Assembly (NCBI GenBank): GCA_963971535.1
Contig: OZ020587.1
Location: forward strand, 163,557,612 to 163,621,611
Length of the DNA: 64,000 nt
Direction of reading: 5' to 3'
Source of the DNA: Notolepis coatsorum
Lineage: Eukaryota > Chordata > Actinopteri > Aulopiformes > Paralepididae
This document shows, piece after piece, positions 1 through 9,125 of the stretch. The translations under genes were made by a program, and so were the position numbers. The notes below the pieces were generated by a model that was given only the letters and a program-made list of their open reading frames with translations, was not told the origin of the DNA and did no database searches. The first letter of the stretch is position 1. Each line of letters starts with the position of its first letter.

Positions 1-2152
1 CAAAGGAGTGAAGACGACCGCATAAGACTGGAGACCAGACGCCTTCAGACGGAAGAGAACATTGAAAGAGGCCGCGCCGATGCACAGCGCGCCGCCGCCA
101 ATGCACAGCGCGACGCCGCCCATGCCAGCGCCAATGCACAGCGCGACGCCGCCAATGCCCAGCGCGAAGCAGAGCGCGACGCCGCCCATGCCCAGCGCGA
201 AGCAGAGCGCGACCGGCTGCAGGCGCAGATGATAGAACAATTGATTGCCATGGCGACACCCCCTCGCTCCGCACGGAGCTCCCGGAGATCATCACGACAA
301 GGGTCTAGGGCACCTTCCCCTACCCGACGAAGCGACCCGGGACCTGGCCAACAAGAGGATCCTGTCTACGTCTCCGACCCCCCTCCCCGACCGGTCCATA
401 CGAGACCCAGCCACCGGGAAGAACCGGCCTACGTAGCCGAGAGACTGACTAGAAGACTCCAGGACCTAGCAGAGGAAGAGGAAGAGGAGGAATGTCAAGC
501 CGACCAGCAGCAACGTACTCTGGACTAGGAGGCCCAGTACAGCCCCGACCAGCAGCAACGTACTCTGGACCAGGAGGCCCAGTACAGCCCCGACGTCAGC
601 CCCGAGCCACTGCACTACAAACCCCCGACCCAACTCACGGGTGAGTTTGACGTACAGTCAGCACCGAGGAACAGCACCTGGGTACCCGGCCCCTGGTACC
701 CACCAAGTACCAACCCACGACAACACGTACGGGGAGACTCGCCCAGGAGGTCTCTTCCCCTACGCTCACCAATGTGCCAGCCATCCATGGCATGGCACAC
801 CGACGTTCCCAGACTTTACGCGCGAGGACAGAGCACAGTACACGGAATTACGGATGTGCTTGGAGACTATGATGTCCGATGTCCCTGATGAGTCGTACAA
901 ATATGCCATCCTCCTCAAGCATCTCAAGGTGCCCAGAGCGCATAATATAGCGCTGGCATATTCCAACTCAAGCACCCCATACTCCGCGGCTCTAGTGGCC
1001 CTCGACCAGCGTTATGGACGCATATGGGACTACGTGATACAAGAAATAAGAGATATCGACCGCCTCCCCCCAGCCAAAGACAATAGAGCATTGGATGACC
1101 TCTCTATCAAGGTACAATCCCTAGTAGGGATGCTGGGATCCCAAAAGGAAAAAGGGAGACATGAACTATATGCTAACTCTAATGTAGAACGAATACTAGA
1201 GAAGCTCCCTCCAGCCCGCCAAGAGCGCTTTCGGCGGCAGAGAGACCACCGCGACCCCAACGGCCCAGAAGCATCCCTCCTAGACCTAGCTGACTTCCTC
1301 GCCAGGGAGGTCAGCAGTCTAAGACTGGACACATTCGTGTGGAGTGACTCTAGCCCTAGAGATGGACCTCGGAGGTCCAACGATAACCGCCGGTCAGTGA
1401 CTGTTATGCACCAGGCCGAGTCAGTGCCGCAGCACGAGAACCACAGCAACCCCCCGACCAAGGGGGAGTGGAAGATTGAATGCCAGTACTGTGAAGGGGA
1501 ACATCGGCTGTATCAATGTGACACTTTCAAGAAGCTGACCACTGACGAGGTGAGTCAGTGGATCAAAGCCAACCGCCGCTGCTACCGCTGCGCGCGCAGC
1601 CATATGGCAGCTGAGTGCCGTTTAAAGAAGAAATGCAGCAAGTGCGACGGCGCCCACCTGGAGGTCCTGCACGACATCAACAAGCGTCCGCCAGGAAACC
1701 AAAGTGGGCCCATCACGGTGATGTATCAAGCCGAGGCGGTGTCACCACAGACCAGGCCTGAAACCACCCCCTGGTGTCCCGACTGTCGCAGCAGACACGG
1801 GGACCGACAGTGCCACCAGTCCTACCCCGAGTCGGCGCCACCACCGTCGAGTCACAACTCCCCCGCCAGAGAGGAACGGGAGATCGTCTGTACCTACTGC
1901 GACGGCGGACACTGGCTGGCACAGTGCGCCGAATACAAGACACTGAACCCTGTCCAAGTTGATCAGTGGCGTGAGGCGGCCCAGGCGGGCGCCGCTCACC
2001 GCGCATCACTGTGCAGGGCCCACCAGCAAAAGATCCAAGGCAACCCACCAACAGGAGTGCTCCACATAGACCAGCATAGCGGGACCCCCCGAGTGCTCAT
2101 CAAAGTGGTCAAGAGTGCTCCTGAGCTACGAGGACAAGGTCCTGGACATTAA
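1..2152 (+). pseudogene. BEL/Pao gag region, frameshifted
   Basis: Frame 1 is open from base 1 and encodes a charged, Arg/Glu/Ala-rich coiled coil with repeated AQREAERD-type blocks, as in BEL gag. A TAG at 526-528 interrupts it, but homology to the intact element continues in the same frame to about 790. It then switches to the frame open at 641-2152. That part carries the gag core and cysteine-rich zinc knuckles (CQYCEGEHRLYQC, CYRCARSHMAAEC, CSKCDGAH). A second cysteine/histidine-rich block follows at about 1770-1950 (CPDCRSRHGDRQC, CTYCDGGHWLAQC) that is absent from the intact copy. Another frame change near 2110-2120 leads into the protease. In a live element Gag would form the particle and bind RNA. 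Confidence 0.85.
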
Positions 2153-3017
2153 CGCCGTCCTAGACGATGGGTCTGAAAAGACTCTCCTCCTCGCATCCGC
2201 CGCAGCCCGGCTGGGTCTGCGGGGTGCCAAAGGTACAATGACAATCCGTACCATTAGAAGAGACCAGAAGACCATAAAGGGTGAAAATGTCTCCTTCAAG
2301 ATAGCAGCGGTGGACCAGCCCGAGAAGCAGTATAGCATCACCAACGTCTTCACCAGCCACGACATAGGCCTGTCACAGTACACCTACCCCATCCCACAGC
2401 TGATGGCGAAGTACGAGCACCTACGCAGACTACCTATACCGCTTATTGACGGCGCCACACCGACCCTGCTTATAGGTTCCGACCACGCGGACCTCATTCT
2501 CCCAATTGAGGCGGCCCACATCGGACCCAAAGGATGCCCAGTCGCGGTTCAGACCCGACTGGGGTGGACGCTCCAGGGCCCCCTCTACGGACTTGACAGT
2601 CAACCCACGTCTACACGCTGCCTGCACACAAAGGTGAGCGACACCGGTCACTCTCTCGTACAGCCCGTTGAGAGGCTATTGACATTAGACGAGAGGCCTG
2701 TGAGAGAACCGTGGGCCCAGGAAGAGGGAGTTCCGAACTCCACCCCCCTCAGCTGCGCTCCAAGCAACGTAGATGACCTCGAACCCAGCACCCCAAGCGA
2801 CTCCTTGATGGGGCGGCCGGAACCGGCCCCTCCTCAGACAGGGTACAGACCAAACAAGAGGAACAGACGGAGGATGTGGAGACACAGCCAAGCACAGCCC
2901 AGTATACCCAGGAGGGCCGACCTGCCTCACCGCCACACCCGACCCGTGGCGAGGCTGATAGAGTTGCCAAGGCTCCCTGACTCCCTTGATGATGATCATG
3001 ACCCACTGACTTTGTAA
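2115..3017 (+). pseudogene. BEL/Pao aspartic protease fused to scrambled integrase C-terminal pieces
   Basis: The first half is a retropepsin-like (DUF1758-type) protease with the active-site signature VLDDGSEKTLL at about 2156-2190, matching the same block in the intact copy. After about 2700 the sequence jumps. Residues like RRMWRHSQ (start of the DUF5641 C-terminal domain) come first, then AQPSIPRRADLP (the linker upstream of the integrase core), then TRPVARLIELPRLPDS (the end of DUF5641). In the intact element the linker precedes both DUF5641 pieces. All reverse transcriptase, RNase H and integrase catalytic residues are missing. Confidence 0.8.
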
Positions 3018-3113
3018 ATTGCCCTACTCCCCACAACAGACATTGAGTAGTTGACAGGACCATTAATCTGTCTTTGCTTTATCTAATTAGGTGTGGACTA
3101 ATTAGGAGGCGGC

Positions 3114-4291
3114 TGTTACAAAGGGTCAGATTAAACTGAATATATATATTTATTGCTTGATATCCCTTGTATAATATTTGTATATCGTTTGATATCCCTT
3201 GTATATTCTTTGTATATATACACGGAATATCCCTTTACCTGGGTACAAACCAGACCATAATATTCGCTCTCCTATTGGACAGCGACCCCTAGGCGCCAAC
3301 GACCATACCCCCAATGGCAAGTTCAAAGGCAACGCCAAGGCATGTCTCAACATGTCCAGGTTTGCGCAGTAATACGAGACAGAACTGAGGTTGGCACTAG
3401 ATAATTCACCTTACGTATAAATACGGCGCAGGTGGAAACAGCAGCAGTTTGTTCATTACTAGTAAAGCCTTCACCACGAGTCAACGACCAAGTGAAGTGA
3501 GCAACCTTGCGTCTAAATAGAGCACTTAGAACATGTGCGAATAGGATAGTAAAGTGTCATAGTTTGGTGAAGTAACGTCAAGTTCAACCTAGTTTAATGT
3601 GACGGATAGTGCACAGGAGAATCTACACCGGCGAATGCAGAACCATTTTCTGGTTGGATTATATTGCTTTGGTACCGTGACTGCTGGAGCAGAGAACCGT
3701 CTACCCCACTATCGTGTGGGATCTACCCCTGTGAGGAGCACCCTCGAGCCCGCCTCTAGGAGGAGGCTGGCTAGCTTTCATCCATGCTGTCGGGCATACT
3801 GGATTATAGCTGTTGCTTTGTCTATGGATCAAGGGAGTACTGCACCGACTCCCGTAGCTGGAGCTTCTTTATTCCGCGTTGACCCAGACTTTGCACCCGA
3901 ACATTCCTCTACCCTGCCGGCTTACAACCGGAGGGAACCCCCCAGTGTCTCCAGCTGACTACTAGTGTGCCTTACGTAATTGCTATGCTACAGGTGGCGT
4001 CAGTTATACCCATCTTACTATTCTCATGGACTTACGCTCTTGACCTACTTTACGTGTGTTCTTCGCCTTACAAGCGCAAGTATAATTCTCAATCTGTAAC
4101 CTACCGTTGCTTGCTCTAATAATAATAAATCTCTCTAACTAGAACTTTATGTGTCATTGCCGTATTCTTGTGTGGGTGTTCACCAGATATATTCATGTAC
4201 TGTATGGCCAGTAATTAAAGTACATAACTAAGTAGTGGTTTAATAATACCATACTCTCAATACAGTCAGGGAATTGTACCCCTCAGTTACA
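3114..4291 (+). repeat. 3' LTR of BEL/Pao copy 1 (1,178 bp)
   Basis: The repeat starts TGTTACAAAGG and ends CCCCTCAGTTACA, the same TG...CA ends as the 1,400-bp LTRs of copy 2. Shared blocks include the AT-rich start (tatatatattta), the run of 'gatatcccttgtat' motifs, and the last ~90 bp. It differs substantially inside and is about 220 bp shorter, so the two copies belong to different subfamilies. The ORF at 3599-3958 lies wholly inside this LTR and is not taken as a gene. The LTR ends 163 bp before an lrp2 coding exon. Confidence 0.85.
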
Positions 4292-4398
4292 TCTAGTGAA
4301 GACAGATTCATAAGATTCACAATGTATTATATCTCGAGTGAAGACAGATTCACAATGTATTATATCTCTAGTGAAGACAGATTCACAATGTATTAGAT
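4292..4398 (+). repeat. Short tandem repeat next to the LTR
   Basis: Three imperfect copies of a ~31-bp unit (agtgaagacagattcacaat...) follow directly after the LTR end. The expected 5-bp target-site copy would be tctag, but its partner is outside the window. Confidence 0.75.
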
Positions 4399-4454
4399 CT
4401 GCTACATCCGACGTTATAACCTTATGTTGTTGTTTTCACTCTCTGGTAAAACAG

Positions 4455-4571
4455 GTGACGGTGAACGTCTGCGCCGGTGAACAGCAGGAGAATAACTTTG
4501 CCAACCCGGCGTACCGCGTGGACCAGAGTGCCGGCTACGTGCGGACGTCTGCTCTGCCCACACGTGTCCAG
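4455..4571 (+). CDS. lrp2: lrp2 (megalin) coding exon, cytoplasmic tail
   Basis: LRP2 is the large endocytic receptor of absorptive epithelia; this exon encodes 39 residues of its cytoplasmic tail. The intron ends aaaacag at 4454, and the exon runs from GTG (V-T-V-N-V) to ...T-R-V-Q followed by the donor GTGAGT. Both ends fall on codon boundaries. It contains FANPAY, an NPxY-type motif that in the family binds Dab2/ARH-type endocytic adaptors. The next exons match the end of vertebrate LRP2 strongly, which identifies this one by context and by the preserved VTV...Q pattern. Upstream exons lie outside the window beyond the BEL element. Whether this is the lrp2a or lrp2b paralogue cannot be told. 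Confidence 0.85.
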
Positions 4572-4607
4572 GTGAGTCTCCTCCGACCGCGAACGCAGAT
4601 CCTTTAA

Positions 4608-4778
4608 CCCTTTCACAAACACACTACAGACAGTTAACCGTCTGTATAGTATGGCAGTGAAAGGGTTAACCGTCTGTAGTGTGGTTGTGAAAGGGTTAAC
4701 CCTTTAGTAGTGTGGTAGTGAAAAGGGTTAACCGTCTGCAGTGTGGTAGTGAAAGGGTTAACCCTTTGGTAGTGTGTG
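4608..4778 (+). repeat. Tandem and partly palindromic repeat in lrp2 intron
   Basis: About four units of 37-38 bp carry gtgaaagggttaacc and ccgtctgtagtgtgg. The first unit is inverted (aaccctttcacaaacacact), so the block can fold. The TTAACCCTTTCAC end resembles piggyBac-type termini. This could be a degenerate piggyBac MITE that expanded in tandem; the evidence is weak. Confidence 0.6.
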
Positions 4779-5149
4779 GCTTCTACTCCTCCATTTGTTT
4801 CCATGGAAACGCTGCATTATTGCCGGGTGCCCGACAGCACCGAGAGCTTGAAATAAGTATTTTACAGCCTCAAAAGTAACGTAACACACATCTTTAGCCG
4901 TCATATTATAGGCTACCGTCATTGATTAATTATGTCAAAAGGCTCCAACGATACATTTCAGAGTATTACAAAAAAGGTCTTCAATCCAGTAGATCACTAT
5001 GCAGCAGATCTAGTAGTGAGGCGACAGTGTTTCAACAGGGGGCACCTTGCTGCCGTCACAGCTCGTTGACTCAATCATCTCTTTCTTTAATAATAATATA
5101 TTTGATTTGGTAATGCGCTTTATAATTGTGGAGCAAATCTCAAAGTGCA

Positions 5150-5600
5150 AAATATCTTTCTCTCTCAGATCAGTTTTTTTTTCACAATAGTGTGAACAGC
5201 ACAAGTCACATGGAATTCGATTGATTTTCAATTCTGATTTAGGCCACTTTCATAAGATTCAAGAGGTTTATTCATCACATACATATACATAAGACATAAT
5301 TATAGTGAAATGAAGGTGTGGTGATTTTTTTTTGCGACGCAACCTCGGTCTGAACAGTCGTGCGACTTCCATGTGACTTTTACAGTATACGTCACTCTAG
5401 ATTGACATTCGTCACAATTCTTTACGTCCATCTTCGTAATTGTTCATTTGCGCATGCGGGTCAGTCCAGGAGCGTGTGACTGGTTCACACTGGAATCTGA
5501 TATTGATATTGATAAAAAAAAAAATTTGAACAAACAGCCAAACCAAAATAGTCTGATCTGAGCAATAAATCAGAATTGACCACTAAGGCGTGCACAGGGT
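5150..5600 (+). mobile_element. Non-autonomous DNA transposon, copy 1 (same family as 27435-27855)
   Basis: Long blocks are shared with 27435-27855: agtgtgaacagcacaagtca, caacctcggtctgaacagtc, cattctagattg-type, tgttcatttgcgcatgcggg, ggttcacactggaatctgat and the final aatcagaattga block. This copy is interrupted at about 5258-5325 by an unrelated AT-rich segment resembling a LINE tail. No protein is encoded. Confidence 0.75.
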
Positions 5601-5630
5601 AAGGGTAGCGTGGCCGTGAACGTGGGGCAA

Positions 5631-5873
5631 CAGTGGCTCGGGAGGTAGAGCAGTAGTCTGGTAATCCGGAGGTTCCCGCTCCTCCCGGGCAGAATGTCGA
5701 AGTGTCCTTGAGCAAGACACTTAACCCCCTAATTGCTCCTGATGAACAGGTTGGCACCTTGCATGGTCGCCTCTGCCATCGGTGTGTGAATGTGTGAGTA
5801 AAATGTGAGGAACAAATTGTAAAGCACTTTGGATAAAAGCTGCTGTATAAATGCAGCATTTACCATTTATTTT
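5631..5873 (+). mobile_element. tRNA-derived SINE
   Basis: A tRNA-like head has an A-box-like ggctcgggaggtagagca (5634-5653) and a B-box-like ggttcccgctcc (5671-5682). It is followed by the body and tail widely seen in fish SINEs (gtgtccttgagcaagacac, aaagcactttggataaaagc, tataaatgcagcatttacc). A near-identical tail fragment abuts the dhrs9-like exon at 17540. It is not a functional tRNA gene. Confidence 0.8.
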
Positions 5874-5877
5874 ATTT

Positions 5878-6890
5878 ACTACATTTTGCATGCAGTGTGT
5901 GAACATGGCCATGAACGTGGTATACATTTTGCATGCAGTGTGAACATGGCCGTGAACGTGGTAGTACATTTTGCATGCAGTGTGAACATGGCACAAAATT
6001 TTGCATGCAGTGTGACATGGTACTACATTTGCATGCAGTGTGAACATGGCCGTGTGAACGTGGTACTACATTTTGCATGCAGTGTGAACAACAACATGGT
6101 ACTACATTGTGCATGCAGTGGTGAACATGGCCGTGTGAATGTGGTACTACATTTTGCATGCAGTGTGAACATGGTACTACATTTTGCATGCAGTGAACAT
6201 GGTAGTACATTTTGCATGCAGTGTGAAAATGTTTCATGCAGTGTGAACATGGTACTACATTTTGCATGCAGTGTGAACATGGTACTACATTTTGCATGCA
6301 GTGTGAACATGGTACTACATTTTGCATGCAGTGTGAACATGGTAGTACATTTTGCATGCAGTGTGAACATGGTAGTACATTTTGCATGCAGTGTGAACAT
6401 GGTACTACATTTTGCATGCAGTGTGAACATGGTAGTACATTTTGCATGCAGTGTGGACATGGTACTACATTTTGCATGCAGTGTGAACATGGTACTACAT
6501 TTTGCATGCAGTGTGAACATGGTAGTACATTTTGCATGCAGTGTGAACATGGTACTACATTTTGCATGCAGTGTGAACATGGTACTACATTTTGCATGCA
6601 GTGTGAACATGGTACTACATTTTGCATGCAGTGTGAACATGGTAGTACATTTTGCATGCAGTGTGAACATGGTACTACATTTTGCATGCAGTGTGAACAT
6701 GGTAGTTCATTTTGCATGCAGTGTGAACATGGTACTACATTTTGCATGCAGTGTGAGTGTGAACATGGTACTACATTTTGCATGCAGTGTGAACATGGTA
6801 CTACATTTTGCATGCAGTGTGAACATGATACTACATTTTGCATGCAGTGTGAACATGGTAGTACATTTTGCATGCAGTGTGAACATGGTC
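5878..6890. repeat. 30-bp minisatellite (about 33 copies) in lrp2 intron
   Basis: The unit is tgtgaacatggtactacatt followed by ttgcatgcag. It is perfectly regular at 30 bp from about 6240 to 6760 and more variable at the edges, with c/g alternation at 'ggtactac/ggtagtac'. Because 30 is divisible by three and the unit lacks stops in several frames, four long ORFs (225-361 codons) cross it. These are arithmetic consequences of the array, not genes. Each unit contains the palindrome TGCATGCA. Confidence 0.95.
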
Positions 6891-6945
6891 TACGGGGCAG
6901 AGAGAAGGTTCTAGAAGGTTCTCACCGTCTTGTCTCTGTCCGCAG

Positions 6946-7017
6946 GAGTCCCGGTGGAACTTCTTCAAAAGAAAACTGAAGCCGAGCACTACGTTTGAGA
7001 ACCCCGCTTATTCAGAG
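6946..7017 (+). CDS. lrp2: lrp2 coding exon with second NPxY motif
   Basis: A 24-codon exon lies between an acceptor (tctctgtccgcag) and a donor (GTAAAC). It encodes ESRWNFFKRKLKPSTTFENP followed by AYSE. The WN-FKRK block and FENPxY match the distal cytoplasmic tail of vertebrate LRP2, where FENPxY is the endocytosis signal bound by PTB-domain adaptors. Both boundaries are in phase 0, matching the flanking exons. The 30-bp minisatellite ends only 55 bp upstream of this exon, so the array lies just before the polypyrimidine tract. Confidence 0.93.
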
Positions 7018-7439
7018 GTAAACTCTCAGTGCAGCAGCACCACCACCATCCATCAATCAATCACATTTATTTATATAGCACATTTAAACATGACACTTGT
7101 CAACCAAAGTGCTTCACATAGGATGCTTGGTTCATACACATACAGCTCATTATCTTGAGACAGACGTATGCGTATCACCGCTGCCATGTTAGGAGTCCAC
7201 GCCAGCCTTCGCGGAACACTAAGTCATGTTGGCGGGACTGACTGACAGCAGTCCAGGAAGGTTCTGATAAGTTAACACTAGGAGATCAGTTGGGCAGGTG
7301 CTCACATTCACATTTAGCTGAACGCTTTGATCCAAAGCGACTTACAAATTGTGAACAACAGGTCAGCAGGAAGGGTACATCTCTGGCAGGCGTGACAGCT
7401 AAGGGTCAGTGGTATTGTTCGTCAAATAGTGTCAAACTT

Positions 7440-7640
7440 GAGTGTTAGGTAGGTAGTAGTAGGAGTATAGTAGTATAAACATATTAGCATGATAGGTAGT
7501 AGTATAAGGATAGTAGCATGGTAGTATAAACATATTAGCATGATAGGTAGTAGTATAAGGATAGTAGCATGGTAGTATAAACATATTAGCATGATAGGTA
7601 CAGTAGTAGTATAAGGACAGTAGCATAGTAGTATAAACAT
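7440..7640. repeat. ~51-59-bp tandem repeat in LINE 3' UTR
   Basis: About three copies of a unit contain agtagtataaggatagtagc and gtagtataaacatattagca. They lie within the 3' UTR region of the L2-like fragment. Confidence 0.8.
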
Positions 7641-7764
7641 CAGTTGTCCTGACTGTGGTGGGAAGTTCATTCCAGCATTGTGGAGCGAGGACCGAGACTA
7701 GCCTGCTTCTCTTTAAGACCCCCTAGGAGCCCGAATAGGAGTTGGTCTCAGGCGGCCAGAAGAT

Positions 7765-8115
7765 GCAGAGCGTAGGCGTCTTGAGGGTGTGTAGTTAGAA
7801 GATGTAGAGCGTAGGGGTCTTGAGGGTGTGTAGTTACAAGATGTAGAAGAGCGTAGGGGTCTTGAAGGTGTGTAGTTAGAAGATGTAGAGTGTAGGGGTC
7901 TTGAGGGTGTGTAGTTAGAAGATGTAGAGCGTAGGGGTCTTGAGGGTGTGTAGTTAGAAGATGCAGAGCATAGGGGTCTTGAGGGTGTGTAGTTAGAAGA
8001 TGTAGAGCGTAGGGGTCTTGAGGGTGTGTAGTTAGAAGATTCAGAGCGTAGGGATCTTGAGGGTGTGTAGTTAGAAGATGTAGAGCAGAGGGGTCTTGAA
8101 GGTGTGTAGTTCTTG
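7765..8115. repeat. 39-bp minisatellite derived from LINE coding sequence
   Basis: About nine copies of a 39-bp unit (gatgtagagcgtaggggtct, then tgagggtgtgtagttagaa) are present. Read on the - strand they give a 13-residue repeat, NYTPSRPLRSTSS. The parent single copy is visible in the related LINE at 12840-12885, so the array arose by tandem duplication of one piece of the LINE ORF. Two frames stay open through the array. Confidence 0.9.
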
Positions 8116-8651
8116 CTCCAATGGGAAGCCAGTGCAGCTCTGAGAAGTGGGGTAACATGGGCTGACTTCGGTAGATTAGCGATCAGACGGGCCACTGGTT
8201 CCCTTGACAAAAGCGTGGGACATTCAGCAACAGTATAGGACTAGCGCTCTGGACATCCTGGTCCTCCAGAACTCTGGTCCCATGTAAACCTCCACCTCAT
8301 GACTTGACCCAGACACGCTGGTTTAGGCTGGGATCACATTGGACATTGATTTTCGAAGCAACGCTTTTTCGGGCACTCTCGGTTGAAAAAGGTTCAACTT
8401 TAGCCGTTGAGCACACCGACGTCAACGTCGCGCTCTTGTCGACGGACCAATCAAATCAACTGGGGGGGGGGGATTACAAATGGTGATCTGAAGAGAAATC
8501 AACAGCAAAACAAACCAATCGATAGCGGAGGAGAAGCTAATTGACCAGGTCTTCCCACGGCCGAGTGTAGTAATGCATGTAACTTATGTAACGTTAGCTG
8601 AGGTAGCAACAGTAATCAGTAGTAACCCTCCCGCTTTGCTTTGCGTTGCAG

Positions 8652-8810
8652 ATGAAGGACGACAAGCCGGCGGGTGGCAGAGCGGTCGGTCCCCCCGCTG
8701 AGCCGTCTCCGTTCGTCGTCCCCCCCGCCAAGACCAGCAGCACCTTCTCGCCGACCGAGGACACTTTCCAAGACACGGCCAACCTCGTCAAAGAGGACAG
8801 CGACGTATAA
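8652..8810 (+). CDS. lrp2: lrp2 last coding exon (C-terminus)
   Basis: After the acceptor tttgcgttgcag the exon encodes 52 residues and a TAA stop at 8808-8810. It begins MKDDKPAGG, has a proline-rich middle (PPAEPSPFVVPPAK) of SH3-ligand type, and ends TEDTFQDTANLVKEDSDV. That end is the hallmark C-terminus of LRP2, closing with a PDZ-binding-type S-x-V. In the family this tail mediates adaptor binding and apical recycling in kidney and yolk-absorbing epithelia. The reading frame follows in phase 0 from the 6946-7017 exon. Confidence 0.95.
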   Translation: MKDDKPAGGRAVGPPAEPSPFVVPPAKTSSTFSPTEDTFQDTANLVKEDSDV

Positions 8811-9125
8811 CCACGCCTTCTCTCACAGACGGGAAGCCGGGGGGAGATGGAAGGAAGAAAAAAAACACACACTTTGCACAGAATCTATTTTTATATGCAG
8901 CCTGTGTACAAAAACTCAGATTGTTTTAAGAAGAAAAGAGAATAGATATACATTTCTATAGAATATGGAAAAAAGAAGTCCGTTGTGACTTTTGCCTTCT
9001 GTTCCTTTCTTATGCCAATTCTTGCTTGAATGATTTTTTTTTGTTTTTCGATGTACAATATGTATATCTTTGCACTGAAGCTGCTGATAGAACTGTTAAT
9101 AAATATGTTGTATATTTGTAAATTT
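8811..9125 (+). other. lrp2: lrp2 3' UTR
   Basis: AT-rich non-coding sequence follows the stop and runs to a candidate polyadenylation signal AATAAA at 9098-9103. The cleavage site is inferred to be about 20 nt later. Confidence 0.7.
9098..9103 (+). terminator. Candidate polyadenylation signal of lrp2
   Basis: A canonical AATAAA lies in the context ctgttaataaatatgttg, 288 bp after the lrp2 stop codon. Transcript data would be needed to confirm its use. Confidence 0.6.

Larger units (their letters stand above)
1..4291 (+). mobile_element. BEL/Pao LTR retrotransposon, copy 1 (5' end outside window, rearranged)
   Basis: This is the 3' portion of a BEL/Pao-type element: gag with zinc knuckles, an aspartic protease, a shortened and rearranged C-terminal part, and a 3' LTR at 3114-4291. 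It is closely related in protein sequence to the full element at 38612-47753, which was used to read it. It lies in the same orientation as lrp2, inside an lrp2 intron. Reverse transcriptase, RNase H and the integrase core are absent, and there are a nonsense codon and two frameshifts, so it is dead. The 5' LTR and 5' target-site duplication lie before the window. Confidence 0.9.
7300..8205 (-). mobile_element. 5'-truncated L2-like LINE, 3' end, with internal satellite expansions
   Basis: On the - strand it ends with the tail seen at 12440, 51585 and 52033 (cattta-gctgaacgcttt, atccaaagcgacttacaa). The coding part matches the C-terminus of the reverse-transcriptase ORF at 12660-13424 (YTPSRPLRSxSS, LIANLPKSAHVTPLLR). 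Two tandem arrays have grown inside it (7440-7640 and 7765-8115). It lies in the last lrp2 intron. Confidence 0.85.

Noticed and set aside
3599..3958. 119-codon ORF as a gene
   Set aside because: It lies entirely inside the BEL 3' LTR and has no recognisable domain.
5631..5710. A tRNA gene
   Set aside because: A- and B-box-like sequences are present, but no cloverleaf with a clear anticodon arm can be formed, and a SINE body follows.
5878..6890. CRISPR-like array or a cysteine-rich repeat protein
   Set aside because: The 30-bp units are contiguous with no unique spacers, and the genome is eukaryotic. The long ORFs in four frames follow from a unit length divisible by three.
8674..8961. 95-codon ORF overlapping the last lrp2 exon
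   Set aside because: It is a shifted-frame reading of the lrp2 C-terminus and 3' UTR.
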